A stretch of 64,000 nt of DNA from CAVRJC01 sp963721435. GTDB lineage: Bacteria > Actinomycetota > Acidimicrobiia > IMCC26256 > DASPTH01. The DNA lies in contig CAVRJC010000012.1 in NCBI GenBank assembly GCA_963721435.1, forward strand, positions 1,116,001 through 1,180,000. The letters are read 5' to 3'. The position numbers were made by a program, and so were the translations under genes. The notes under the pieces were generated by a model that was not told where the DNA came from, ran no database searches, and was given only the letters and a program-made list of their open reading frames with translations. Shown one piece after another: positions 41,744 through 50,827 of the stretch; within the stretch, counting starts at the first letter, position 1; each line of letters starts with the position of its first letter.

Positions 41744-42499
41744 ATGCGCAAGCGAATCCTCGTGCCGTCGATCAGTGCGGCGGTTGCCGCGACCGTGGTG
41801 TATCTGCTCATCGGCGTCAGTGCGCCGGGGGCCGCGGCGACCGACCCGACCACGTCGTCGACATCAGGGCCGTCGACGACGGGCACCACGGTGACGCGGA
41901 CCATCACCGTGACGGGTGACGGCGAGGCAACCGGCACGCCTGACGTCGCGGAGCTCAGCATCGGAGTCTCGAGCCGGGCGAAATCGGCCGCCGACGCCCT
42001 CGGCACCATGAGCGACCGCGCGAACAAGCTCATCGACGTGATCAAGAACGCGGGCGTCCCCGACAAGGACGTCCAGACCGTAGGCCTGTCGTTGCAGCCC
42101 ACCACCGACGATGCCGGTCAAATCACCGGCTACGAGGCGAGCACGACCGTCGTCGCGCAGATCCATGACATCGCCAAGGTCGGGCCCGGCATCGACGCCG
42201 CGAGCAAGCAGGTCGGCGACGACGTCCGCCTCGACGGCGTGAGCTTCTCGTTCTCCGACACCGGCTCGCTCATGAGCGCGGCGCGCACCGATGCGGTGAA
42301 GCGCGCACGCGCGCAGGCCGACGAGCTCGCCAAGGCGGCCGGCGTCGAGCTCGGCGAGATCCTGTCGATCAGTGAAGGCTCGACGGCGAGCCCGGTGCCC
42401 GACTTCCGAGCCGGTGCGGCCGACACCGCGTCCGTCCCGGTGCAGCCGGGCAGCCAGTCGGTGTCGGTCTCGGTGACCATGGTGTTCGCCGTTCGTTGA
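41744..42499 (+). CDS. SIMPL-domain (DUF541) exported protein
   Basis: A 251-residue protein. ATG 41744 follows GGAGGG by five bases. An N-terminal membrane/signal segment (ILVPSISAAVAATVVYLLIG) is followed by a Thr/Ser-rich linker and a SIMPL domain: TVTGDGEATGTPDVAELSIG, ANKLIDVIKNAGVPDKDVQT, TVVAQIHDIAKVGPGIDAAS, ADELAKAAGVELGEILSISE and QSVSVSVTMVFAV. SIMPL proteins are periplasmic or surface proteins of unclear role, related to Omp26 and Il-1 receptor-associated partners. It is separated by 70 bases from cydA; co-transcription is possible. Confidence 0.85.
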   Translation: MRKRILVPSISAAVAATVVYLLIGVSAPGAAATDPTTSSTSGPSTTGTTVTRTITVTGDGEATGTPDVAELSIGVSSRAKSAADALGTMSDRANKLIDVIKNAGVPDKDVQTVGLSLQPTTDDAGQITGYEASTTVVAQIHDIAKVGPGIDAASKQVGDDVRLDGVSFSFSDTGSLMSAARTDAVKRARAQADELAKAAGVELGEILSISEGSTASPVPDFRAGAADTASVPVQPGSQSVSVSVTMVFAVR

Positions 42500-42569
42500 T
42501 GCCGCAGCACCGGGTGCGCCGCCCGCGCCGAGTCTCACGGCGCCGAGCGAACTGCGCGAGGCTGACCCG

Positions 42570-43991
42570 GTGCGCCACATGCTGCCGCTGATCGTCGGTG
42601 TGAACCCGGTCCCGTGGGCGCGGGCGCAGATGGCATTCACGCTCGCGGTCCACATCATCCTCGTGCCGCTCGGCGTGGCGTGGGCGTTCATGGCCCTCAT
42701 CGCGAACTACCGCGCGATCAAGAAGGACGACGCCGACGCGCTGCTGCTCGCGCAACGGTGGTCGAAGTACATGGCGGTCACGTTCGCGGTCGGCGCGGTG
42801 ACCGGCACGGTGCTCACGTTCGAGTTCGGCTTGCTGTGGCCGACGTTCATGGGTCGTTTCGGCGACGCGTTCGGGATTCCGTTCACCATCGAAGGCTTGT
42901 TCTTCTTCACCGAGGCGATCTTCCTCGCGATCTACATCTACGGATGGAAGCGCCTGAAGCCGTGGCCGCACTTCTGGACCGGCGTGCCGATCGTGATCGC
43001 AGGGATCGGCGGCACGATCTCTGTCGTCGCCGCGAACGCGTGGATGAACGAGCCCTCCGGCTTCACGCTGAACTCTGCCGGGAAGGTAATCGACGTCGAC
43101 CCGATCGACGTGATCTTCAACAAGGCGATGCCGTTGCAGTCGCTGCACATGCTCGTTGCCGCGTATCTCGTCGGCGGGTTCCTCGTCGCCTCGGTGTACG
43201 CCTGGGGCATGTTGCGCGGCCGGCGTGACCGGTACCACCGGCTCGGCTTCATCATCGCGTTCACCGTCGCCGCGGTCGCGACGCCGATCCAGATGCTCGT
43301 CGGCGACGAAATGGCGCGCTGGGTCTACAACAACGAGCCGACGAAGTTCGCGGCCATCGAGCTCGTTCCCAAGACGTCCAGCGATGTGCCGGAGACGTTG
43401 TTCGGGCACCTGAATTCCGACGGGACCGTGAGCGGGGGGATCGCCATTCCCGGCCTCGCGTCGATCCTCTCGGATCCGGCCGACGGCACGAGCACGGTGA
43501 TCAAGGGGTTGGACTCGGTCCCCGCGAGCACGCGGCCCACCACACGCCAGGTGAACGTCGTGCACCTCGCGTGGGACCTCATGGTCGGGCTCGGCACGAT
43601 GTTGTCGTTGCTCGCGGCCTGGTACGGCCTCACGTGGCTCTTCCGCCGCCGGATGCCGACGAGCAAGGCGTTCCTGATGCTCGCCGCGGGCGCCGGGATT
43701 GCATCGGTGCTCGCGCTCGAGGCCGGGTGGGTGGTCACCGAGGTCGGTCGACAACCGTGGATCGTCGTCAACTACCTGAAGGTCACGGCGGGAGCGACGA
43801 CCAATGGTGGAGTGTGGATCACGTTCCTCGTGATCGCGGCGCTGTACACCGGGGTCGCGGTGACGCTGGTGCTGATCCTGCGCAAGATGAGTGCGCGCTT
43901 CCGTGCGGGTGACGCCGAGCTCGACCGCGGCGGTCCCTACGGCCCGCGTGAACCGGTGCCCGCGGGCGTCGATTCGGGTGATGGATCATGA
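42570..43991 (+). CDS. cydA: Cytochrome bd ubiquinol oxidase subunit I
   Basis: A 473-residue polytopic subunit of the cytochrome bd oxidase, which reduces O2 with quinol without pumping protons. The family pattern is present: RAQMAFTLAVHIILVPLGVA (haem b595 ligand region), EFGLLWPTFMGRFGDAFGIP, TIEGLFFFTEAIFLAIYIYG with the conserved Glu pair, PLQSLHMLVAAYLVGG (haem b558 His), LVGDEMARWVYNNEPTKFAA, and the C-terminal GRQPWIVVNYLKV. The length matches the short Q-loop form. The start is GTG 42570, or ATG 42579. It overlaps cydB as ATGA. It is probably induced under low oxygen; no regulatory site is seen. Confidence 0.94.
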   Translation: MRHMLPLIVGVNPVPWARAQMAFTLAVHIILVPLGVAWAFMALIANYRAIKKDDADALLLAQRWSKYMAVTFAVGAVTGTVLTFEFGLLWPTFMGRFGDAFGIPFTIEGLFFFTEAIFLAIYIYGWKRLKPWPHFWTGVPIVIAGIGGTISVVAANAWMNEPSGFTLNSAGKVIDVDPIDVIFNKAMPLQSLHMLVAAYLVGGFLVASVYAWGMLRGRRDRYHRLGFIIAFTVAAVATPIQMLVGDEMARWVYNNEPTKFAAIELVPKTSSDVPETLFGHLNSDGTVSGGIAIPGLASILSDPADGTSTVIKGLDSVPASTRPTTRQVNVVHLAWDLMVGLGTMLSLLAAWYGLTWLFRRRMPTSKAFLMLAAGAGIASVLALEAGWVVTEVGRQPWIVVNYLKVTAGATTNGGVWITFLVIAALYTGVAVTLVLILRKMSARFRAGDAELDRGGPYGPREPVPAGVDSGDGS

Positions 43992-45041
43992 GCGACGTCA
44001 TCGCCGTCGTCCTGTTCTTCGGCGTCACCGCGTACGCGGTGTTCGGCGGCGCGGACTTCGGCGCGGGCTTCTGGGACCTGGTGGCGGGTGGTGCCGAGCG
44101 CGGCGAGCGCCCGCGCGATCGCCGCGCACTCGATCGGCCCGGTGTGGGAGGCGAACCACGTCTGGCTGATCTTCTGCCTCGTCGTGCTGTGGACGGGCTT
44201 CTCGGAAGCCTTCGCGTCGATCGGGCTCACACTCTTCGTGCCGTTGTCGCTCGCGGCGTTGGGCATCGTGTTGCGCGGGTCGAGCTTCGCGTTTCGCAAG
44301 GAGGTGACCCAGACGTCGAGCCTGCGGAACTTCGGCGCGGCGTTCGCGATCTCGTCGGTGATCGTGCCGTACTGCCTCGGTGCGGTGGCGGGCGCGATCG
44401 CGTCGGGCCGCGTGCCCGCGGGCGGCAAGGCGGGCGATCCCTGGGACAGTTGGGTGAATCCCACGTCGATCCTCGGCGGCGTCTTGGCCATCGCGGTGTG
44501 CGCGTACCTGGCGTCGGTGTATCTGTTCTTCGACGCGCGACGGTTCCAGGACGACGAGATGGTCGAGTACTTCCGTCGACGGGCGGTCATCGCCGCGATC
44601 GTCACGGGCGTGATCGCGATCGCGGGTGTGTTCGTGCTGCACTCGGACGCGCGCTACATCTTCGACGGCCTGACGTCGCGCGCGTTGCCCCTCGTGATCA
44701 TCTCGTCGATCTGTGGCATCGGATCACTCGTGTTGCTCCTCCGCAACTCGCACCGCTTCGCTCGCGTCCTCGCCATCGGCGCGGTGGCGTCCATCGTGAT
44801 CGGGTGGGGTGTCGCGCAGTGGCCGTACATGTTCCCGACGACGTTGAAGGTGTCGCAGGCGGCCGCACCTGACCCCACGCTCGTTACGATCCTCGTCGTG
44901 TTCATCGTCGCCGCGATCGTGATCCTGCCGTCGCTCGGGTTGCTCTACGTGCTCGACCAGAAGAGCCTGCTCGAGGTCGAAGCGGCTGAGGCGGCTTCCC
45001 GTTCGAGTACTCAACCGGCGCCGAGGTCGCCGGCGTCGTGA
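43988..45041 (+). CDS. cydB: Cytochrome bd ubiquinol oxidase subunit II, with a frameshift near residue 42
   Basis: ATG 43988 overlaps the cydA stop. The first frame gives DVIAVVLFFGVTAYAVFGGA and DFGAGFWDLVAGGAERGERP. From the CG run at 44110-44118 the true protein continues in another frame as IAAHSIGPVWEANHVWLIFC, LVVLWTGFSEAFASIGLTLF, a series of helices (YLASVYLFFDARRFQDDEMV), and ends at 45041. The total of 1054 bases needs two more (one CG) or one fewer. Typical actinobacterial CydB has RALIDxSIGPVWEANHVWLIF here, matching the restored frame. CydAB loss would be physiologically severe, so a consensus error in a CG run is the more economical explanation. Confidence 0.85.
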
Positions 45042-46009
45042 CGATGGGCTTCACGTGCAGCTTCCCGCCCGGGCCCCGCAGCGTCGAGTGGGCGCAACGC
45101 GCCGAGGAGCTCGGATACGGGCGCGTGTACCTGCACGACTCGCCCGCGTTGTACTGGGACGTCTGGGTCACGCTCGCGCGCGTCGCCGACAACACAGAGC
45201 GCATCGGGCTCGGCGCACTCGTCATCCCTCACCTGCGCCACGTGCTCGCCACCGCGTCGGCGATCGCGACGATCGAGGACATCGCGCCGGGTCGCCTCGC
45301 GGTCGTGGTCGGCACCGGCTTCACTGCGCGTGCCATGCTCGGGCAGCGACCGTTGCCGTGGAGCCGCGTCGACGCGTACGTGCGCGCGTTGCGCGCGTTG
45401 TTGCGCGGCGACACCGTCGAGGTCGACGGCCGGAAGATCGCGATGCGGCATCCCGACGACTGGGCACCGGCGCGGCCGATCGACGTGCCGATCATCGTTG
45501 CCGCGAACGGGCCGAGGGGCCTCGAGGTCGCGCATGCGGTGGGTGACGGTGTGTATTCGCTCGCGCCGGTGAGCGGCTTCGACTGGTGCATCCTCGGCAC
45601 CGCGGGCACCGTGCTCGCGCCGGGCGAGGCGGTCACGTCGCCGCGCGCGTTCGACGCGCTCGGGCCCGCGATCGCGCTCAACTACCACTACACGTACGAG
45701 ATGGCCGGCGCGGCCGTCGACACCCTTCCCGGCGGCGCCGAGTGGCGCGCCAGCGTCGAGGCGATCGACCCCGACGTTCGACACCTGCACGTGCACGAAG
45801 GTCACGGCGTCGCGCCCAATGCGCGCGAGCTGCCGTTCCTCGATCCGAACCTCGCGCAGTTCTCGACGTCGGGCACCGAGGACGAGCTGCGCGCGAAGTT
45901 CGCGGAGCTCGAGGCGATGGGTGTGACCGAGCTCGCCTACGCGCCGATGGGCTCCGACGTCCCCGGCGAACTGGCGGCGATGGCGCGAGCTGCGGGACTC
46001 ACCGCCTGA
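45038..46009 (+). CDS. LLM-class (luciferase-like) flavin/F420-dependent oxidoreductase
   Basis: A 323-residue TIM-barrel oxidoreductase starting at GTG 45038, which overlaps the cydB stop as GTGA, so it is translationally coupled to the oxidase genes. Typical elements are GFTCSFPPGPRSVEWAQRAE, LGYGRVYLHDSPALYWDVWV, RIGLGALVIPHLRHVLATAS, DIAPGRLAVVVGTGFTARAM, and a C-terminal LRAKFAELEAMGVTELAYAP. Such enzymes bind FMN or F420; the substrate is unknown. Coupling to a terminal oxidase is unusual and may only reflect operon growth. Confidence 0.82.
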   Translation: MTMGFTCSFPPGPRSVEWAQRAEELGYGRVYLHDSPALYWDVWVTLARVADNTERIGLGALVIPHLRHVLATASAIATIEDIAPGRLAVVVGTGFTARAMLGQRPLPWSRVDAYVRALRALLRGDTVEVDGRKIAMRHPDDWAPARPIDVPIIVAANGPRGLEVAHAVGDGVYSLAPVSGFDWCILGTAGTVLAPGEAVTSPRAFDALGPAIALNYHYTYEMAGAAVDTLPGGAEWRASVEAIDPDVRHLHVHEGHGVAPNARELPFLDPNLAQFSTSGTEDELRAKFAELEAMGVTELAYAPMGSDVPGELAAMARAAGLTA

Positions 46010-46111
46010 CACCCTCTCGGGACCGCCGAGGACACGCACCAGCGCGGGACAGTGTCAGTGACGGATGTTCGCTCGAATCACCGACGGGCCGTCCTGAGCA
46101 CCGGCGACTGA

Positions 46112-46330
46112 CTACTCCTGACCGGGCTGGTGGGGATCGTCGAGCGTGAGACCGAGCTCTTCGAGCTCCTTCTGGTCGAGCTCGAACATGTCGTCCTCGG
46201 TCTGCTCGTCCACGTCGACCGCGTCGGGTTCGACGAGCTCGCTCAGGTTGTCCTGGGCCGCGTGCGCAGCTCGAGCCAGGCTCACATCTTCGTCGGCGGC
46301 AACTCCGGGGTCGTCTTCGCGGTCACTCAT
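46112..46330 (-). CDS. Small acidic protein
   Basis: A 72-residue, strongly acidic product with a good AGGAGG ribosome site seven bases upstream of ATG 46330: EDDPGVAADEDVSLARAAHA, then LVEPDAVDVDEQTEDDMFEL and LEELGLTLDDPHQPG. No signal peptide, no domain recognised. The C-terminal Leu-Asp pattern could form an amphipathic helix. Confidence 0.6.
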   Translation of the reverse strand: MSDREDDPGVAADEDVSLARAAHAAQDNLSELVEPDAVDVDEQTEDDMFELDQKELEELGLTLDDPHQPGQE

Positions 46331-46431
46331 CGCGCAACCTCCTGTTGATCCTCGGCAACGCGATCGTCGATCCGCACATAGTGCCCTGAATGAGGACAAC
46401 ACCCGGCAGATCTTCGCGAGCGTTCAGGCCG

Positions 46432-46995
46432 TCAGCTGTCGCTCTTGACGCTCTCAGCGAGAGTTCCTGCACGGAAGGCCGCAACCACACCGGACGCGAC
46501 ATCCTCGGGCGTCCCAGTTGCCTCGACGACGTTCCGCTCGTGCTCGCCGAGGTCGACGAACCTCGCGTGAAGATCGGCGAACGTCGCCGGATCATCCGGA
46601 CGCTCACCAATCCTCCGACTCGTCGCACGTTCCCAGCAGGCGCCGAGGTCGGCTCGGAGGACCACGTAGTGCAACGGCACATCCCGATGACGGCACGCCT
46701 GAGCCAGCTCTGCAAGCGCATCGGGGAACACGTGGCCGTCCAGCACCACGACGTAGCCACCCTCGGCGAAGTGCATCGCGGCCATCAGAACCGCGCCGCC
46801 GAGCACCCGGTTCTGTTGTGCCGATTCAGGCAGCCACGGCTCGACCCATCCGTTGACAACGAACCGGATGAAGTCGTCCATGCGAATGTGGACGCTCTTC
46901 TCGCCGAGCGTTGCTGCAACGAGGCGGCTCACTGTCGATTTCCCGACGCCCGACGGCCCCGTCACAACGAGAATCGGTGCCCGTGCTTCGCGCAT
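46432..46995 (-). CDS. P-loop kinase/ATPase
   Basis: A 187-residue P-loop protein: LVVTGPSGVGKSTVSRLVAA (Walker A GPSGVGKST), HIRMDDFIRFVVNGW (Asp pair equivalent to nucleotide-kinase Walker B/lid), GYVVVLDGHVFPDALAELA, and PLHYVVLRADLGACWERATS (lid). The layout resembles chloramphenicol 3-O-phosphotransferase/shikimate-kinase-like enzymes, but the substrate is unknown. ATG 46995 starts immediately before the P-loop domain; an upstream start would add a non-coding-looking stretch. Confidence 0.78.
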   Translation of the reverse strand: MREARAPILVVTGPSGVGKSTVSRLVAATLGEKSVHIRMDDFIRFVVNGWVEPWLPESAQQNRVLGGAVLMAAMHFAEGGYVVVLDGHVFPDALAELAQACRHRDVPLHYVVLRADLGACWERATSRRIGERPDDPATFADLHARFVDLGEHERNVVEATGTPEDVASGVVAAFRAGTLAESVKSDS

Positions 46996-47073
46996 ACGAC
47001 CATCGTTGCCGAATCGCGGCCACCCTCGCGGGAGGCAGCACGTCATGCCCGCTCGAGGACAGGATGGTGAGAG

Positions 47074-48336
47074 TCAGCGTTTCGGCGAGGGGAAGCGTTT
47101 CGGTGCGGGCAGGTTCGATGGTGCGGCGAAACGCGGTCCGTAGACGGTGGCGTCGGCGAGGACGTCGTCGATGGGGGCGTTTCTGCTCCAGGTGACGAGC
47201 AGCCCGGCCCCGGGCGTGTTGATGAGTTCTGCGCCGTAGCTGAACTCGTTGCCGGTGAGTGGAGTGGTGGCGATGGGTCCGACGAGTGCCCAGGGCCCGA
47301 CGGGGCTGGGTGACGACCACGCGTAGACCGTGGTGTTGGCGACCGGGGTCGCGGGGTCCGGGATGTCGCTGCCCTTCGCGATCGCGAGGTACCCGCGCCC
47401 GTATTGCACGACTTCGATTGGCGCGACTGGTTGCCCACCAGTGACGAACGGTTGGAGGGTCATGGGTTTCGCCTGGCCGGGGTCGGTCGTCCACGCCCAC
47501 GATTGGTTGACCGTGGCGCCGACGCCTCCTCGCCAGTACTGCCAGGCCGTGAAGTCGGTCATGCGGTTCAGCGGCACGCGAGCGACCATCTGCTGCAGAT
47601 TGATGAAGCCGTAGAGGTAGGCATAGCCACCGACAGCTGTGAGCGCGCCACCGTAGGGAACGACGGTGTTCGGCACGTCGCTTTGGAACATCGGAACCGG
47701 CGTGATCGATTCGACTGAAAGATCGCTGCGGCGCAGCGTCGCGATCTCGAGACCCACGATGAAGAAGTTGAAGGCGACGACACCACCGTTGTCGATGTGC
47801 TCGACCCTTTCGAGCACCACTTCGATCGTGTCCCCGGTCGCGACCGCGCCACCGACCCAGTACTGGTAAGGATGAGGGCTCGGAATCCATTCTTCGGGAG
47901 TCCCGCCCGCCCCGGCGACTTGGAAGTCGAAGCACGGGCCGGACTGCACCACCAGCGAGTTGTTCACGAAGCCCCACCCTGGAGCAACGGAACCGTCAGG
48001 ACGAACGCTGCCGACGAACGTGTCGCCGAACACCCAGAGCGTACGATCGGGGCTGTCATCGATGACATCGTTGAGATCAGCACCGATCCACGGGAACGCA
48101 CGAGTGTCGAAGACGGCTTGATACTCCGCTGCGGTCGTCGGCTTCGTCGGTCGGCACACTGGCGCCGTGAGGCGAATCGCCGGTTGCGCCGTCGCGGGCT
48201 CGGACACGACCCCGGCCGCAGACACCGACGCGAGGAGCACACTCACAACGGCCGTCCTGAATCTGCGCCCGCGCGTCGACAACCAACTCTTCGCGATGCT
48301 TCGCCCCACACGGCAAGTATCGCCCGAGCTCACCAT
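47074..48336 (-). CDS. Exported beta-propeller protein (DUF4185-like)
   Basis: A 420-residue exported protein. The start (48336) leads into a basic, hydrophobic signal (RGRRFRTAVVSVLLASVSAA, then a cleavage region near VSEPATAQP). The mature part has the DUF4185/glycosidase-like propeller pattern: LNDVIDDSPDRTLWVFGDTF (Asp-Thr), GFVNNSLVVQSG, FNFFIVGLEIATLRRSDLSV, GGYAYLYGFINLQQMVARVP, GRGYLAIAKGSDIP, VYAWSSPSPVGPWALVG, and LITWSRN-type strand ends near the C-terminus. Family members are predicted polysaccharide-active or -binding proteins; activity here is unproven. Confidence 0.75.
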   Translation of the reverse strand: MVSSGDTCRVGRSIAKSWLSTRGRRFRTAVVSVLLASVSAAGVVSEPATAQPAIRLTAPVCRPTKPTTAAEYQAVFDTRAFPWIGADLNDVIDDSPDRTLWVFGDTFVGSVRPDGSVAPGWGFVNNSLVVQSGPCFDFQVAGAGGTPEEWIPSPHPYQYWVGGAVATGDTIEVVLERVEHIDNGGVVAFNFFIVGLEIATLRRSDLSVESITPVPMFQSDVPNTVVPYGGALTAVGGYAYLYGFINLQQMVARVPLNRMTDFTAWQYWRGGVGATVNQSWAWTTDPGQAKPMTLQPFVTGGQPVAPIEVVQYGRGYLAIAKGSDIPDPATPVANTTVYAWSSPSPVGPWALVGPIATTPLTGNEFSYGAELINTPGAGLLVTWSRNAPIDDVLADATVYGPRFAAPSNLPAPKRFPSPKR

Positions 48337-48394
48337 CGGGACGGATCAAGCGTCGAGACATCGACGCCATCGATGACTCGCAGCAGGCACTCGC

Positions 48395-50077
48395 TCAGCC
48401 GGCGTCGAGGAACGTGCCCGGCAGCGCGCCGGTCGCCATGCCGTCGTTCTGCGTGACGACCCCGGCGACGACGGTGGCCCGGAAGCCGCCCGCGGGACGG
48501 CGGAGACGGGCGCCGCCGCCCGGGACGTCGTCGACCAGCACCTCGGGGAGCCACGCGAGCTCGTCGAGGTCGAAGACCGTGAGGTCCGCGTGGGCACCCT
48601 CGGTGACGGTGCCGCGACCGGTGAACCCGAACAGCTCGGCCTGACGACCGGTCAGCTCCCACACCGCCCGCTCCAGCGTGAGGTCGTCGCGCTCGCGCAC
48701 GTGACGACTGAGCAGCAGCGTGGTGTCGCCCGCGGCGCAGAACATGCGCAGGTGCGCGCCCGCGTCGCTCGCCGACACGATGGTGGCCGGGTGGCGGAGC
48801 ATCGCCCGCATGCCGTCGGCATCGGCGTTCGCGAGCACCGCGATCAATCCGGGGTCGAGGTCGTTGTCGAGCACCCAGTCGGCGAGCACGTCCGATGGAT
48901 GACCGCCGCGCTCGGCCACGAGGTCCGCGAGGCTCGCGCCCAACCAGCGCTCGTGCTCGGGCCGTGTCACCGACGCGAACCGCACGTACTCGGGATGACG
49001 GTGCGGAAACGCCTCGATCATCGTGGTGTCCCACTCGTCACGCGCGACCACGCGCCACGCAGGATCGCGGAGCAGCTCGGCCATGCGCGTCGCATCGGCA
49101 CGAATGATCTGGTGCCACCCGTCGGGGAGATGCGTGAACAGGATGCTCGACGACCAGTTGACCTGCACGTCGATCGTGCGCGGGCTGACCTGTGGGTAGA
49201 TGCGCACACCGGCGGCGTGTTGCGCCGCCGCCTGCTCCAGGAGGAAGTCCGCGAGCGCACCTTTGTCCTGCACCTGATGCGCGAGCAGGTTCCACGTCGC
49301 GGTCACACCGCGCGGGCCGAGGAGCGCGGCGTACCGCGCGACCGTGTCACCGAGGTCGGCGCTGAGCAGGTCGGGGATGAACTCGAGGAAGCGGCCGTGT
49401 TCCGCGAGCACGTCGATGAGCACACCGAGCTCGGCGTCGTCGGCGAGCGACGACGGCACCGGCCGATTGGCGCGGTCGTGGTCGAAGTGCGACGTCGTGA
49501 GCCCGAACGCACCGTCGCGCAGGCACTCGGCCAGGAGTGCAGCCATCGCGACGCGCTCGGGCTCTGACGCCGGGCGTTCCCAGGCGTCGTCGCCCATCAC
49601 GAACATGCGCAACGGTGTATGTCCCACCATGCCCGCCGAGTTCACCGCGAAGGCGCGCGCCCGCATCGCGTCGCGGTACTCGGCCCAGCGCTCCCACGAC
49701 CACGGGACGCTGATGTCGAACACGTTCACCGGCACGTCTTCGACGTAGCTGAAGACGTCGACCAACAGCTCGCGCTGGTCGGCGCGCACCGGCGCGAGGG
49801 AGAGCGAGCAGTTCCCCAGCAGCACCGTGGTCACACCGTGCTGCGGCATGGGATCGGCGCCGGGATCCCAGAACAGCGACGGGTCGAGGTGCGTGTGGGT
49901 GTCGATGAACCCGGGCGTCACGACCGCGCCCGACGCGTCGATCTCCGGTTCGCCATCGGGGCGCAGGTCGTCGCCGATCTCCGCGATGTGCCCGCCCCGT
50001 ACACGCACGTCGGCGCGGCGGGCGGCACCGCCGGTGCCGTCGACCAGCGTGCCTCCGCGGACCAGCAGATCACCCAT
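48395..50077 (-). CDS. N-acyl-D-amino-acid deacylase-like amidohydrolase
   Basis: A 560-residue metal-dependent amidohydrolase of the D-aminoacylase/dihydropyrimidinase superfamily. Motifs: VRGGTLVDGTGGAARRADVR, GAVVTPGFIDTHTHLDPSLF (metal-binding His-x-His), TTVLLGNCSLSLAPVRADQR, TSHFDHDRANRPVPSSLADD (His), ATWNLLAHQ, FPHRHPEYVRFASVTRPEHE, TIVSASDAGAHLRMFCAAGD (Asp). The conserved GNCSL(S/G)LAP and metal His-Asp pattern match enzymes acting on N-acyl-D-amino acids. It starts at 50077 and lies 27 bases after the ATP-binding gene of the exporter operon, so it may be co-transcribed. Confidence 0.88.
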   Translation of the reverse strand: MGDLLVRGGTLVDGTGGAARRADVRVRGGHIAEIGDDLRPDGEPEIDASGAVVTPGFIDTHTHLDPSLFWDPGADPMPQHGVTTVLLGNCSLSLAPVRADQRELLVDVFSYVEDVPVNVFDISVPWSWERWAEYRDAMRARAFAVNSAGMVGHTPLRMFVMGDDAWERPASEPERVAMAALLAECLRDGAFGLTTSHFDHDRANRPVPSSLADDAELGVLIDVLAEHGRFLEFIPDLLSADLGDTVARYAALLGPRGVTATWNLLAHQVQDKGALADFLLEQAAAQHAAGVRIYPQVSPRTIDVQVNWSSSILFTHLPDGWHQIIRADATRMAELLRDPAWRVVARDEWDTTMIEAFPHRHPEYVRFASVTRPEHERWLGASLADLVAERGGHPSDVLADWVLDNDLDPGLIAVLANADADGMRAMLRHPATIVSASDAGAHLRMFCAAGDTTLLLSRHVRERDDLTLERAVWELTGRQAELFGFTGRGTVTEGAHADLTVFDLDELAWLPEVLVDDVPGGGARLRRPAGGFRATVVAGVVTQNDGMATGALPGTFLDAG

Positions 50078-50104
50078 CGCGTGCCTCCCCCTGACGGCGC
50101 GAAG

Positions 50105-50827
50105 CTATCCCGTCAGCACACCGTCGGTGATGTGCACTGTTCGGTCGGCGTAGTGGGTGATGCGCTCGTCGTGGGTGACGAGGATCGCGGCGATGCCGCG
50201 TTTCTTCATCTCGGTGCGGATGAGATGTGTCACCTGATCGCCGAGCTTGGTGTCGAGTGCCGACGTCGGCTCGTCGAACAGCACGAGCGTCGGGTCGTTC
50301 ATCAATGCCCGCCCGATCGCGACCCGCTGGCGCTGGCCACCCGAGAGCTCCGCCGGGAGATGCCCCGCGCGATCGGCAAGCCCGAGCTCGTCGAGGAGCT
50401 GGTCGGCGCGTGCCCGTGCCTTGGCGCCGGTCCTCCGACCGATCTCGTCGACCACGAGCAGGTTCTCGCGCGCGGTCAGGAACGGCACGAGGTTCACCGA
50501 CTGGAACACGAACCCGATCTCGTCCCGCCGGAACTCGGTCAGCTGCTTCGGCCCGTAGTGGGAGATGTCCCGCCCGCCGACGACGATCCGGCCCGACGTC
50601 GGCGAGAGGATCCCTCCCGCGATCGAGCACAGCGTCGTCTTGCCCGATCCCGACGGCCCGACGAGGGCAATGATCTCGTCGTTGGCAAGCGAGAGCGTCA
50701 CGTGGTCGAGCGCGACCACTTCGTTGTCGCCGCTGCCGTACACCTTGCGGACAGCTTCCATCTCGAGCGCCGGCGATCCATCGTCGGGGGAAGCGGCTGC
50801 CGATGGGTCGAGGGTGATGTCGTTCAT
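50105..50827 (-). CDS. ABC exporter ATP-binding protein (MacB/LolD type)
   Basis: A 240-residue ATPase with Walker A GPSGSGKTTL, Q-loop FVFQSVNLVPFLTARENLLV, signature ELSGGQRQRVAIGRAL, Walker B TLVLFDEPTSALD, and H-loop VTHDERITHYADRTVHI. ATG 50827 overlaps the stop of the preceding permease gene as ATGA. With the two permease genes upstream it would form a MacB/FtsX-type exporter operon together with the sensor kinase and response regulator. Confidence 0.92.
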   Translation of the reverse strand: MNDITLDPSAAASPDDGSPALEMEAVRKVYGSGDNEVVALDHVTLSLANDEIIALVGPSGSGKTTLCSIAGGILSPTSGRIVVGGRDISHYGPKQLTEFRRDEIGFVFQSVNLVPFLTARENLLVVDEIGRRTGAKARARADQLLDELGLADRAGHLPAELSGGQRQRVAIGRALMNDPTLVLFDEPTSALDTKLGDQVTHLIRTEMKKRGIAAILVTHDERITHYADRTVHITDGVLTG

